A stretch of 14,042 nt of DNA, from positions 1 to 14,042 of the forward strand of contig JAGBRG010000078.1 of NCBI GenBank assembly GCA_017632495.1, in the 5' to 3' direction. The position numbers were made by a program, and so were the translations under genes. The stretch is from Spirochaetales bacterium. Its GTDB lineage: Bacteria; Spirochaetota; Spirochaetia; Sphaerochaetales; Sphaerochaetaceae. Below are positions 6,765-14,042 of the stretch, piece after piece; position 1 is the stretch's first letter, and every line of letters begins with the position of its first letter. The notes beneath the pieces are model-generated. The model was given only the letters and a program-made list of their open reading frames with translations, searched no databases and was not told the origin of the DNA.

Positions 6765-9638
6765 TCAGATAGGAAGTGCCACCGTCTTTATGAATTTCTG
6801 TTTCCTTCCCGCATCCTGGGAGCAGACCACAGTCGCACTGGAGTCCGAATCAAGCTTCTTCTCAAGTTCCGAAGCAACCTGCTTCAGGTCGGCTTCTGTC
6901 ATCTGAAGAAGAAGTCTTCTTCTTTTCAGATACAGAGCAGTACTGTTTCCGAACAGGGCACGGCTGAAAGCCTCCGCACTCTTTGCCTGGGGCGAAAGGG
7001 GCCTTATCTCCTTTCCGATGATTGTGACTACCGCGTACTCGATTTCCGTGGGATCAATCTTATGTGACAGAGCCTTTCTGAACACCTTGTACGTCCCCTC
7101 GATTGAGGGGTCTCTGTAGGACGAGAACACAAACAGATTCTCCATCCCGTCCACATGGCTTTCCACCCCGTATGCTCCGAGCTTTCCGCGCACCGTATCC
7201 CAAAGATATCCCGATGACAATACCGAGGCCAAAAGAAGCGCGGCCACATATTTTTTCTCATCCGTCCTGTTGAACTTCACAGCCAAGGCATTGAACGCAG
7301 GGCCGGAGGGAACAGTATAGGCTTTGGGGCTTTTGAGGCTTCCGTAAGGCCTTTGCGCACTATAGGTTTTATAATAGTCAGCAGTCCTTACAAACTTACC
7401 TACCTTAAACTTATCTGTAAATGAGTTAATAAGTTGCGTTCGGTCTTCATCATCCTCATCATGGCCTATGTGAACTGTCATGGACCTCTGTACAAAGACC
7501 TTCTTCCACAGCTTAGTAAGGATGGCTGACAAAGCTTTATAGCTTGTTTTTCCGCTCTCAAGGTCCTTTTTCAGAGCCACAAGATTCAGCCATAAAGATG
7601 TTCCCATGTTTATCTCACTCTCATATGCCGAGGCAGAGAAAACACTGGATGCATTCATCACCGCATAGGAGTTTCCGCTGTATGTATAGCCGCTTTCAAA
7701 CTCCGTAATCATATCCGCCAAAGAGGCCTTGATCCTCTGCTCATCCGACAGGTCGCACTCTGTGAGAATCTCTGAAATCAAATCCAGGGCTTTGGGGAAA
7801 TCCTCCTTCAGAGCCTTGGCCTTCAGAACAACTGTGCTCACAGGTTTATGGTGCACATCTGAGCCCGCATTCGGGTACATGAAAAAGCTTCCGGTGAGCA
7901 TCTTCACAAGGGTGCTTATCTCTGAAAAAGAGTGCTTTTTGGTTCCGCACATCTGCATCGCACGGACCAGAAGCGGAAGGACTTTCTTTTCCTCAAGAGA
8001 GAGGTTTCTGGTATCAAAAGCGATACTCAGGTAGATGATTCCTCTTGTGAAAACCCTGTAGTCCAGCATCACGGCACCACCGCCGAGCCTTGTCTTTTTC
8101 TGGTCATAGCGGGCAATGGTCTTGGGAAGATCCGAAAGTGTGATACGGTCTATTGTTGCAAGGGCCTCGGGAGAATCCGGAGTATTTACGAACTTCTCAA
8201 AGGAGACTCTGTCCTTTTCAAAATCTGCACCTGTTAGATTCCTTTGTTCATACTTTCTTTCAAGTTCGGCATGAAAATCAGAGTCAAAGGAGTCAGATGA
8301 CTCAACTGTAAGAAGACATCTTCTATCGTTTTCAAGAAGATTCTTCTGCATCCAAGTCTCAAAATAGCGGCCTGAGGAAACACGATTCTTGAGCTTTTTA
8401 AGACGCTCCATTCCGGAGGCAGCCTCATAGGGATCCTTTCCTCGCATCCATGAGCGAGCAACTTTAAGACAAGTCCCTATACCAAAAGGAATTCCACCGG
8501 ATGGAATTTCCTGTTCCTTGAACTCCAACCTCTTAATGGCAGCATCGACTGCGTCCTTCGGAAGGCCGTCTTTAACATAGGTAGAAATCTGATTCAGGAT
8601 AAAACGCTCTATATCCTTTTCTGCATTCTCCTTTGCATGGCTGAAACCCGCTGTGAATGTCAGAACAGGACTGTCTACATCAGTTCCGCTTAAAGGATTC
8701 AGATCAAGGCCAAGATCAGATTCAGTTATGGCCTTGTATAAAGGAGCTCCGGGATTACCCAGAAGAATGTCTACAAGAACAGAAACAGTCAGAACCTCAA
8801 GGGTGTCATCGCCTTCTGTAGTAAGCCAGGTTAGGACTACGCTTCTTGCATCTCCAGCGGGACAAGTCTCGCGAATTTGCATAGGTTTTAATTGTTTCAT
8901 CAGATAGTTTTCCGATTTCGGAATAATTTTAACGCCTTTTTTGCGTCCTTTCAGGTATCTTTGCTCAATCTTAGACAGATACTCATCCGCATCCAGATCC
9001 CCGTAAAGATACAGTCTGCAGTTGGACGGGCTGTACCATTTTTCATAACGCGCAAGGTACTCTTCATAAGTAAGATCCACGATATGAAGCGGGTCTCCGC
9101 CTGAGTCATACTCATAAGGTGTTCCTTTGAACATGTCGCGGGTACTGCAGAACTGTACAACAGAATCCTCTGTACTTCTTGCTCCGCACATCTCGTTGAA
9201 TACTACCCCGTCGAACTTCCCGTCAAAGGCCCTGATTCCCTCCTGTAAAAAGGACTCGTGTCTTAAAAGCGGTGCGAACACAGCATCAGAATAGATGTCA
9301 AAGAGAATGTCAAAATCCTTCTTTAAAGGAGATGCAAAGGGATACATCGTCTTATCGGTGAAGGTAATCGCGTTCAGGAATGTATTGGGACTTGAAAGAA
9401 GTACCTGTGTGAACGGGTCTTTTACCGGAAAGCGCTTTGAACCGCACAGGACTGTATGCTCAAGAATATGGGCAACTCCCTTACTATCCTCAGACGGTGT
9501 GCTGAACATGAAGTTGCAGCACCTTTCGGTGTCCTTGTTCTTTATATGAAATACTTCCATGCCTGTTTCATCATGGATATAAAGACATGCCTCTCCCCCG
9601 TACTCCGACATAGGGACTTTCTTTTTCAGTTCAAACAT
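6765..9638 (-). CDS. M16C zinc metallopeptidase, presequence-protease-like
   Basis: This 957-residue protein has the length and layout of the M16C group (mitochondrial PreP, falcilysin and bacterial relatives), which cut unfolded peptides inside a closed two-half chamber. The inverted zinc motif is HILEH (His57, Glu60, His61), followed by LCGSKRFPVKDPF. The third zinc ligand is probably Glu149 in VVFNEMCGA. The C-terminal half (about 500-957) looks like the usual catalytically inactive repeat. No signal peptide is visible with the chosen start, ATG 9638-9636, so a cytosolic role is likely. That start has AAGGCGG just upstream and overlaps the lipoprotein stop by eight bases. The open frame runs on to 9719, but that part lies inside the lipoprotein gene. 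With pepT at the head of the run, peptide recycling is a reasonable inference. Confidence 0.92.
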   Translation of the reverse strand: MFELKKKVPMSEYGGEACLYIHDETGMEVFHIKNKDTERCCNFMFSTPSEDSKGVAHILEHTVLCGSKRFPVKDPFTQVLLSSPNTFLNAITFTDKTMYPFASPLKKDFDILFDIYSDAVFAPLLRHESFLQEGIRAFDGKFDGVVFNEMCGARSTEDSVVQFCSTRDMFKGTPYEYDSGGDPLHIVDLTYEEYLARYEKWYSPSNCRLYLYGDLDADEYLSKIEQRYLKGRKKGVKIIPKSENYLMKQLKPMQIRETCPAGDARSVVLTWLTTEGDDTLEVLTVSVLVDILLGNPGAPLYKAITESDLGLDLNPLSGTDVDSPVLTFTAGFSHAKENAEKDIERFILNQISTYVKDGLPKDAVDAAIKRLEFKEQEIPSGGIPFGIGTCLKVARSWMRGKDPYEAASGMERLKKLKNRVSSGRYFETWMQKNLLENDRRCLLTVESSDSFDSDFHAELERKYEQRNLTGADFEKDRVSFEKFVNTPDSPEALATIDRITLSDLPKTIARYDQKKTRLGGGAVMLDYRVFTRGIIYLSIAFDTRNLSLEEKKVLPLLVRAMQMCGTKKHSFSEISTLVKMLTGSFFMYPNAGSDVHHKPVSTVVLKAKALKEDFPKALDLISEILTECDLSDEQRIKASLADMITEFESGYTYSGNSYAVMNASSVFSASAYESEINMGTSLWLNLVALKKDLESGKTSYKALSAILTKLWKKVFVQRSMTVHIGHDEDDEDRTQLINSFTDKFKVGKFVRTADYYKTYSAQRPYGSLKSPKAYTVPSGPAFNALAVKFNRTDEKKYVAALLLASVLSSGYLWDTVRGKLGAYGVESHVDGMENLFVFSSYRDPSIEGTYKVFRKALSHKIDPTEIEYAVVTIIGKEIRPLSPQAKSAEAFSRALFGNSTALYLKRRRLLLQMTEADLKQVASELEKKLDSDSSATVVCSQDAGRKQKFIKTVALPI

Positions 9639-11040
9639 AGACCGCCTTGACCAGTGTATATGCAATATCCGCAAGGGCTTTGAAGGCGCCCTGCACAGCC
9701 TCTTTATAAGTATCGGCAAACGCGCTTGAGTAAATTACATCGCTTGTATATACAGGTTCATCCTTTCCTCTTTCAAAGAGGTAGAATATTCCCTCGGCAC
9801 CTGCAACCTCAAATCCGTTTCTTGATGATACGTGGTTGGTAATACCGATACGCATGACCAAAAGACAATTCTCAGTTCTGTCAGAATGCAAAAACTCGTA
9901 GAACACATCATCCTGATCATCCAGCTCCGCATAGAACGCGGCAGCTTTGGCATCGTCAGATACGAGCCTTGATGTCACATAGTCTGTGATGTCCTTGACC
10001 CCTGTGACATAACCCAGATTGTCATGTTCAATGGCGGCAACCGCGATGCTTCCCATAGAGTACTGCTTGTCATATTCAAAGCTAATCGTCTTTGAGGCTA
10101 TCAAAGCTCTGAGTTCTTCAACGTTCTCAGAACCGACGGCATCCTCAAGAGCCTTGAGCTCCCTTGAAAGGTTCAGCTCAAAACGAACAACGCCCTTTCT
10201 CAGAATTGAATCGTTGATCGGGTTGAACACGAACAATCCGTTCTCGTCACTGACATAAACAAAGGAGTCACTATAAACCACACCCCTGACATCTTCCGCC
10301 TGATAGGAGGCCAGAACCTCAGCCGAAGCGACGGAAGAAGAGACAAACGTTCCTTTTCTGGTGATTGAGACTACACAGGAGACAACATCCGTCCTGGATG
10401 AGACTATTGTCAGCGTCACGCCTTTCAGAAGCTGAAGGACAACGGGATAAAGCTCCTTGAACTGGTACTCCGAGTCTATGTAATCCTTTCCTTCTGAAAG
10501 CGCCATGGCCTTCATGTAGTTGGAAACGGCTCTTATCTCGTTTCCGGCTCTGACATACTCATCACCCTTAACAATCAGTTCTGACACCTGCAATGTTATG
10601 CTTTCACGTCTTTTTGTTTCATCGGTTGTTGCCTTTTCCAGAAGAGACTGGTCGATGGAAACGTGTAAAAAGACATTGTACTGACCTTCTGTCATATTGA
10701 CGTAGCTGTCTTCCAGAACAAGGCCGTATTCCGAGATAGTTCCAAGGACACTCAGCTCTCTGTAGGCTTCCTGTCCGATTTCGGAACCGATTCTTTCAGC
10801 AAGTCTCTCAATTACGTTGTTGTAGGCAATAAGTTCCGCCTGTCTCTGAGTAGATGCAGACCCTTCGCCGATCATGCCGAATTTGCCTTTTGCTATTCCC
10901 ATCTGGGGCTCATAGTACCAGTACGGTATTCCCGAAATGTTTGATTTCAGAACAGCCCTGACTGAACTGCAGCCAGCAAAAAGCAAAAGAGAAAGGGTAA
11001 GAACAATCAGTATGAAAGCAGCACGGGATCTTTTTTTCAT
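9631..11040 (-). CDS. LPP20-like lipoprotein with a helical repeat segment
   Basis: The 469-residue product has a basic start, a hydrophobic stretch and the lipobox LFAGC, so it should be lipidated at Cys24 and held in the envelope. Residues about 38-135 resemble the LPP20 fold: PYWYYEP, GEGSASTQRQAE, then an amphipathic helix (AYNNVIERLAERIGSEIG). Residues about 150-200 look like a TPR-type helix pair (KGDEYVRAGNEIRAVSNYMKAM). The remaining 270 residues are beta-rich and not recognised. The function is unknown; LPP20-like domains occur in several bacterial envelope lipoproteins, including some near flagellar genes. The ATG (11040-11038) shares one base with the stop of the upstream exported protein (TGATG), and the end overlaps the M16C gene. 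The pair is therefore probably co-translated. Confidence 0.75.
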   Translation of the reverse strand: MKKRSRAAFILIVLTLSLLLFAGCSSVRAVLKSNISGIPYWYYEPQMGIAKGKFGMIGEGSASTQRQAELIAYNNVIERLAERIGSEIGQEAYRELSVLGTISEYGLVLEDSYVNMTEGQYNVFLHVSIDQSLLEKATTDETKRRESITLQVSELIVKGDEYVRAGNEIRAVSNYMKAMALSEGKDYIDSEYQFKELYPVVLQLLKGVTLTIVSSRTDVVSCVVSITRKGTFVSSSVASAEVLASYQAEDVRGVVYSDSFVYVSDENGLFVFNPINDSILRKGVVRFELNLSRELKALEDAVGSENVEELRALIASKTISFEYDKQYSMGSIAVAAIEHDNLGYVTGVKDITDYVTSRLVSDDAKAAAFYAELDDQDDVFYEFLHSDRTENCLLVMRIGITNHVSSRNGFEVAGAEGIFYLFERGKDEPVYTSDVIYSSAFADTYKEAVQGAFKALADIAYTLVKAVYV

Positions 11041-11717
11041 CAGATATCAACTCCGACTCCCAGATACGGGGAGATTCTGTTACTGCCTCCGTTTCTGTAC
11101 AGCCACATAGCCCCCAGGTCCCAGTGGAAGGTTCCAAGGTTATGTCTGTACGAAAAACCATATGAGCTTGCGAACGTTACAGAGCTTGAGATGCCGACTC
11201 CGGCTGCACACCATGCCGTTATCTTTCCGTTCTCAATCAATGTGTTTTTAGTATTCCAAAGCCTTGCAAGCGGAAACGAAACTCCGACTCCTGCAAGAGC
11301 AAGGCCGTCTGAGACAGAAAGAGATCCGCCTTTGAAGGCAGAAACAAGATTATAGCCGAAGCCGCCCATCACAACAGGAAAGAACGGATATATGGCACAG
11401 GATAAGGAATAACCTACCAAAGAATGATAAAGACCCGAATACAGACCAATGCTGTGAAGAGGCCCTCGGCTTTTCAGGCTGTTTCCTGAAAAATAATCTC
11501 CACGTGAAATAACCTTATCAAATTCAGTCACACCGTCATGGACAGATTTGACGACAAGGACATTGGAAGACCCGTCTGTATAAATCTGACCTTTTCTGAC
11601 ATCAGAAGTCATATCGGTCGACGAAATGCTGCCTTTGTACACAAAGGTTGTTGTCGAAGCTCCGACTGCGAGGACAAATAGAAACAGAAAAGCTGCTAAT
11701 GCGCAATATTTTTTCAC
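11040..11717 (-). CDS. Small exported protein, possibly an outer-membrane barrel, function unknown
   Basis: I do not recognise a specific family for this 225-residue protein. It has a clear signal peptide (MKKY then a hydrophobic run to about residue 19, likely cut after VGA) and no lipobox. From about residue 85 it is rich in glycine, serine and aromatics in alternating patterns (GLYSGLYHSLVGYSL, AGVGISSSVTFASSYGFSY, PYLGVGVDI) that suggest beta strands of a small membrane barrel. The C-terminus is isoleucine rather than the usual phenylalanine. Residues 25-80 look like a soluble N-terminal segment. The start codon is GTG (11717-11715), one base after the pepT stop, with GGTGGGC upstream. 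It lies directly before the lipoprotein gene, with overlapping stop and start, so the two may act together in the envelope. This link is inference only. Confidence 0.65.
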   Translation of the reverse strand: MKKYCALAAFLFLFVLAVGASTTTFVYKGSISSTDMTSDVRKGQIYTDGSSNVLVVKSVHDGVTEFDKVISRGDYFSGNSLKSRGPLHSIGLYSGLYHSLVGYSLSCAIYPFFPVVMGGFGYNLVSAFKGGSLSVSDGLALAGVGVSFPLARLWNTKNTLIENGKITAWCAAGVGISSSVTFASSYGFSYRHNLGTFHWDLGAMWLYRNGGSNRISPYLGVGVDI

Positions 11718-11718
11718 T

Positions 11719-12945
11719 TTATTCTGCCCACCGTCTAATGATTCCTAAAATCAGAGCGACACTGTCGTTCATGGCATCCAGAGCCGCCCATTCATAACGG
11801 CTGTGATAATTATAGCCGCCTGTATACAGGTTCGGACAAGGAATTTCCGCCATCTGTGCGATTCTGGAGCCGTCCGTGCCTCCGCGGATTATCTGCTTAA
11901 CCAAAGGCTGTCCCAAATCTTTTCCGGCATTGAATATGGCATCTACTGCCTTGGGGTTCTTTTTGGCCTCTTCACCCATGTTCAGATAGCTTATCTTTGC
12001 ATCGAGCACGACCTTGCCTCCGATATACAGGGCCTCTATGGCCGAGCCGAGTGACTTCAGAACTTCGATTCTTCTTAAAAGATTGTCATAGTCAAAATCC
12101 CTGAGATAGAGCGTCACATCCATGTCTGTTGCGTTTCCGCTGGCCTGCTGAGCACAGTAGTATCCGTATCTTCCGTCTGTGGCCTCAGGACTTTCTGCCT
12201 GAGGAAGGGCGCTTATGAACGAGGCCGCCATGGTAAGGGCATTGACCATTCTTCCGCGAGCCGCACCAAGATGGAACGAAACTCCTGAGAAATGAACCTT
12301 GACCGTTGCGGCATTGAAGCACTCAAGCTCAACAGAATACCTTTCTCCGCCGTCTACCGTGTAGAAAGCCTTGCTGTGAAGCCTCTTTGCATCAAAGAAG
12401 TCCATACCAAAGCCTGTTTCCTCATCAGGTGAGAAGAGAATCTCAATCTCTCCGTGTCTGATTTCAGGATGCTTTACAAGGTATGACACGGCAGTCATTA
12501 TCTCGCAAATGCCGCCTTTGTCATCACAGCCCAAAAGAGTATCGCCCTCTGATGTGATGATCTTGGAGCCCTTGTACTGCGCAAGGTCCGGGTTCTTGGA
12601 AACTTCAAGGACAAGACCGTTTTTCAGGACAATGTCTCCGCCCTTGTAGTCATTGACCACAGGATGTACGTGGTTGCCTTCAACATCATCTGCCGTATCA
12701 ACATGGGAACTGAAGGCAATGGCATCAAGGCCGTTTTCCGTAGCAGGGACTCTTGCCAGAAGATAGCCGTGGCCATCAAGCTCAACATCGGTAAGACCCA
12801 TGCCTCTGAGCTCTTTTTCCAAGAGCCTCAGAAGATCCCACTGTCCTTCTGTGGACGGATGCTTTTTGTCCGCCACAGACTCATCGCTCATAGTGTCTAT
12901 GACCGTATATCTGAGAAAACGCTCAAGAACCTCTTCTTTGAACAT
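11719..12945 (-). CDS. pepT: Peptidase T (tripeptide aminopeptidase, M20B)
   Basis: PepT releases the N-terminal residue of tripeptides in the cytosol using two zinc ions. The 408 residues match the family length. Metal and catalytic residues are visible: His81 and Asp83 (SSHVDTADD), Asp141 (LGCDDKGG), Glu175/Glu176 (SPDEETGFG), Asp198 (YTVDGGE) and His381 (YNYHSRYEW). The dimerisation-domain motif FSGVSFHLGAARGRMVNA has leucine where many PepT proteins have proline. The start is ATG 12945-12943, with AAGAGGAG five bases upstream. It is the first gene of the long minus-strand run and is divergent from the barrel gene at 13,137, so the intergenic region probably holds promoters in both directions. 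Confidence 0.96.
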   Translation of the reverse strand: MFKEEVLERFLRYTVIDTMSDESVADKKHPSTEGQWDLLRLLEKELRGMGLTDVELDGHGYLLARVPATENGLDAIAFSSHVDTADDVEGNHVHPVVNDYKGGDIVLKNGLVLEVSKNPDLAQYKGSKIITSEGDTLLGCDDKGGICEIMTAVSYLVKHPEIRHGEIEILFSPDEETGFGMDFFDAKRLHSKAFYTVDGGERYSVELECFNAATVKVHFSGVSFHLGAARGRMVNALTMAASFISALPQAESPEATDGRYGYYCAQQASGNATDMDVTLYLRDFDYDNLLRRIEVLKSLGSAIEALYIGGKVVLDAKISYLNMGEEAKKNPKAVDAIFNAGKDLGQPLVKQIIRGGTDGSRIAQMAEIPCPNLYTGGYNYHSRYEWAALDAMNDSVALILGIIRRWAE

Positions 12946-12969
12946 AGAAACTCCTCTTATAGACAGAGA

Positions 12970-12996
12970 ATACTACACAAAAAGCTTGATTATCAA
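12970..12996 (-). promoter_or_regulatory. Candidate promoter of the pepT-led operon
   Basis: On the minus strand TTGATA (12996-12991) is followed after 15 bases by TAGTAT (12975-12970), about 24 bases before the pepT ATG. The 15-base spacing is shorter than usual. The -35 box lies inside the short palindrome TTGAT-T-ATCAA at 12986-12996, which could be an operator half. This is the best match in the gap but not a strong one. Confidence 0.35.
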
Positions 12997-13030
12997 TTAA
13001 GAGCTGACCAACTGCACTATTTCAGCCTTT

Positions 13031-13070
13031 GTAACCAATTTTAACCTTTATTGTTCTGCTATTGGGTTAC
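13031..13070. other. Imperfect inverted repeat in the divergent promoter region
   Basis: GTAACCAAT at 13031-13039 pairs with ATTGGGTTAC at 13061-13070, giving nine base pairs with one bulged G across a 21-base loop. It ends seven bases before the TTGACA box of the barrel gene. It could be a protein-binding site or chance. The loop is long and the stem AT-rich, so a stable RNA hairpin is less likely. Confidence 0.25.
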
Positions 13071-13076
13071 TTTTTG

Positions 13077-13106
13077 TTGACAATGCGTCGATAAATGGTT
13101 TCTCAT
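13077..13106 (+). promoter_or_regulatory. Probable promoter of the first barrel gene
   Basis: A perfect TTGACA -35 box (13077-13082) is followed after 18 bases by TCTCAT (13101-13106), a four-of-six -10 match inside the block GGTTTCTCATAT. The same two blocks at identical spacing precede the second gene copy while the bases between them have diverged, which argues that both are functional. A start near 13,113 would leave a leader of about 24 bases. Confidence 0.65.
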
Positions 13107-13124
13107 ATTATTGAACTTTGTAAT

Positions 13125-13130
13125 AAGGAG
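13125..13130 (+). promoter_or_regulatory. Ribosome binding site of the first barrel gene
   Basis: AAGGAG sits six bases before the ATG at 13,137. It rules out the in-frame upstream ATG at 13,095, which falls between the promoter boxes and would add 14 residues before the signal peptide. Confidence 0.85.
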
Positions 13131-13136
13131 TTAAAA

Positions 13137-13850
13137 ATGAAGAAAGTTCTAGTTATTATGATGATTCTTCTTGCTGTTACAACAACAGCTGTTTTCGCAA
13201 AAGAAGGTTTCACTCTCAGAGGAGGATTCTCCTATGATTTCATCAACGTCAAGGTCCCAGACATTCTTAAGATCGAAACGAAGGATGCATATTGGAGAGC
13301 ACACGCACTCGGAGCAGAGTTCGGAGTTACTTACAACTTCTCAGACTCTTTCCTGGTCTACGCCGACACGACACTCGGTTTCTACAACACCTTCGAGCTT
13401 GGAGGAGTACCGGAAAAGAAGGATGACGATGAGAAGGTTTTCTTCCTTGGAACCGCAGAACATGTAGGTGCTGCATATGACTTTGACTTTGGCAGCGCAC
13501 TTGATCTTCAGGTCGGTGGCGGACTTGCAGTTGAGTATGCAAGAGCTACGCAAGCAACAACCAAGAAAATTGGTGAAACGACAATAACAGAAACAGAGTC
13601 ACTCGGAGTTCTTGGTCTTGGTTTCGGCCTCTATGCAAACGTAGGCTACAGCCTCTCAGACAGAGTTTCAATCACGGCCACAGTCCATCCGGATTTCATG
13701 ATTATTAGTTCTTTAGTTGCAGCTCACACCGATAGTTCTTCCGATCCTGAGACAAAGGTTGTCACAGAGGTAACCGAAACCTTCCTTAAGCTGGACACAG
13801 GATTCTCCTTCAAGTTCAATGCTTCTGTCGGAGTCACCTTCAAGTTCTAA
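13137..13850 (+). CDS. Outer-membrane beta-barrel protein (first of a tandem pair)
   Basis: The 237-residue protein has a clear signal peptide (MKKVLVIMMILLAVTTTAVFA, probably cut before KEGF). The rest is a series of alternating aromatic/glycine strands (FTLRGGFSYDF, AEFGVTYNFSDSFLVYADTTLGFYNTF, DLQVGGGLAVEYA, GFGLYANVGYSLSDRVSITATVHPDF). The last strand ends in phenylalanine (ASVGVTFKF), the usual signature for outer-membrane insertion. Acidic loops such as KKDDDEK are probably surface exposed. The size suggests a barrel of 8-10 strands; ligand and transport role are unknown. It has its own promoter, ribosome binding site and intrinsic terminator, so it is a single-gene unit. A second gene with the same control region and the same first 20 residues starts 132 bases after its stop. 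Confidence 0.85.
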   Translation: MKKVLVIMMILLAVTTTAVFAKEGFTLRGGFSYDFINVKVPDILKIETKDAYWRAHALGAEFGVTYNFSDSFLVYADTTLGFYNTFELGGVPEKKDDDEKVFFLGTAEHVGAAYDFDFGSALDLQVGGGLAVEYARATQATTKKIGETTITETESLGVLGLGFGLYANVGYSLSDRVSITATVHPDFMIISSLVAAHTDSSSDPETKVVTEVTETFLKLDTGFSFKFNASVGVTFKF

Positions 13851-13871
13851 GTTAATTAGAATTCACAACAC

Positions 13872-13906
13872 GAGGCTGTCACTTTATAGTGGCGGCCTCT
13901 TTTTTT
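13872..13906 (+). terminator. Intrinsic terminator of the first barrel gene
   Basis: An 11-base-pair stem (GAGGCTGTCAC against GTGGCGGCCTC, two G-U pairs) closes a six-base TTTATA loop and is followed at once by seven Ts. It lies 21 bases after the stop codon. Confidence 0.93.
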
Positions 13907-13920
13907 ACTAATTATTTCTG

Positions 13921-13950
13921 TTGACAATGAACAGGCAAAAGGTTTCTCAT
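13921..13950 (+). promoter_or_regulatory. Probable promoter of the second barrel gene
   Basis: TTGACA (13921-13926) and TCTCAT (13945-13950) are again 18 bases apart and match the first copy's promoter. Starting 14 bases after the terminator T-run, it shows the second gene is transcribed on its own. Confidence 0.65.
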
Positions 13951-13982
13951 ATGTTATAGACTTTGTAATAAGGAGTTAAAAC

Positions 13983-14042
13983 ATGAAGAAAGTTTTAGTA
14001 ATTATGATGATTCTTCTTGCTGTGACAACAACAGCTGTTTTC
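13983..14042 (+). CDS. Outer-membrane protein paralogue, signal peptide only (partial)
   Basis: Twenty codons are visible before the window ends. They encode exactly the same 20 residues as the start of the barrel protein at 13,137, with three synonymous base changes in 60. AAGGAG lies seven bases upstream. The mature part is outside the window, so only the signal peptide and the family membership are supported. Confidence 0.8.
   Translation, partial: MKKVLVIMMILLAVTTTAVF

Larger units (their letters stand above)
13076..13196 (+). repeat. Direct repeat, copy 1 (promoter, RBS and signal-peptide codons)
   Basis: From GTTGACAATG through codon 20 of the barrel gene this stretch matches 13,920-14,042, with a diverged 11-base spacer, a few changes around the start-site region and three synonymous changes in the coding part. 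A 21-base block containing the ribosome binding site is identical. Confidence 0.85.
13920..14042 (+). repeat. Direct repeat, copy 2 (continues beyond the window)
   Basis: This is the partner of 13,076-13,196, two bases longer because of small insertions in the leader. It runs off the window edge, so its true length is unknown. Confidence 0.85.

Noticed and set aside
9639..9719. 27-residue extension of the M16C peptidase as a targeting or signal sequence
   Set aside because: The extension overlaps the lipoprotein gene, has no hydrophobic core, and the ATG at 9638 begins the usual family sequence.
13095..13136. Upstream ATG of the barrel gene adding 14 residues
   Set aside because: It would start between the promoter boxes, ahead of the AAGGAG site, and would bury the signal peptide behind a charged lead.
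1..14042. CRISPR array, tRNA/rRNA genes, insertion sequences, prophage or attachment sites
   Set aside because: No spaced repeats, cloverleaf, transposase or integrase motifs were seen; coding density and gene content are those of core chromosome.

Overview
The window looks like ordinary chromosome from a diderm bacterium. The best fit is a spirochaete of the Treponema/Sphaerochaeta type. That placement is inferred from the mix of genes: a presequence-protease-like M16C peptidase, a cdaA-ybbR pair, a type-4 uracil-DNA glycosylase, lipoprotein and outer-membrane genes, and Shine-Dalgarno-led ATG/GTG starts. No rRNA or marker-gene comparison is possible here, so the taxon is a moderate-confidence inference. 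There are no tRNA or rRNA genes, IS elements, CRISPR arrays or phage genes.

Layout. From about 12,945 down to 1 everything is on the minus strand, in one almost gap-free gene run. In transcription order it is pepT (tripeptidase), a small exported barrel-like protein, an LPP20-like lipoprotein, an M16C metallopeptidase, cdaA (diadenylate cyclase), a YbbR-domain membrane protein, acpS (holo-ACP synthase), truA (tRNA pseudouridine synthase), udg (type-4 uracil-DNA glycosylase), priA (primosomal helicase), def (peptide deformylase), fmt (Met-tRNA formyltransferase), and the first codons of a YhcC/TIGR01212-type radical SAM protein that leaves the window. Most junctions overlap by 1 to 32 bases or are 1 base apart. 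Only two real gaps exist, before cdaA and before def, and both hold the same 10-mer GATATATAAT with a perfect TATAAT box.

On the plus strand, read divergently from pepT, is a 237-residue signal-peptide outer-membrane barrel protein (13,137-13,850) followed by a strong intrinsic terminator. A second copy then begins at 13,983 with the same promoter block, the same ribosome binding site and the same first 20 amino acids, and is cut by the window edge. This is a tandem family of outer-membrane protein genes.

How the genes work together. The long run mixes housekeeping jobs: N-formylmethionine handling (fmt, def), replication restart and repair (priA, udg), tRNA modification (truA), ACP activation (acpS) and c-di-AMP synthesis with its likely membrane partner (cdaA, ybbR). 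At its head are peptide breakdown (pepT, M16C) and two exported proteins of unknown role. Nothing here is a clearly new defence or mobile system. The least explained parts are the lipoprotein/barrel pair between the two peptidases, the repeated TATAAT element in the only two gaps, and the duplicated outer-membrane protein genes with their conserved promoter block.
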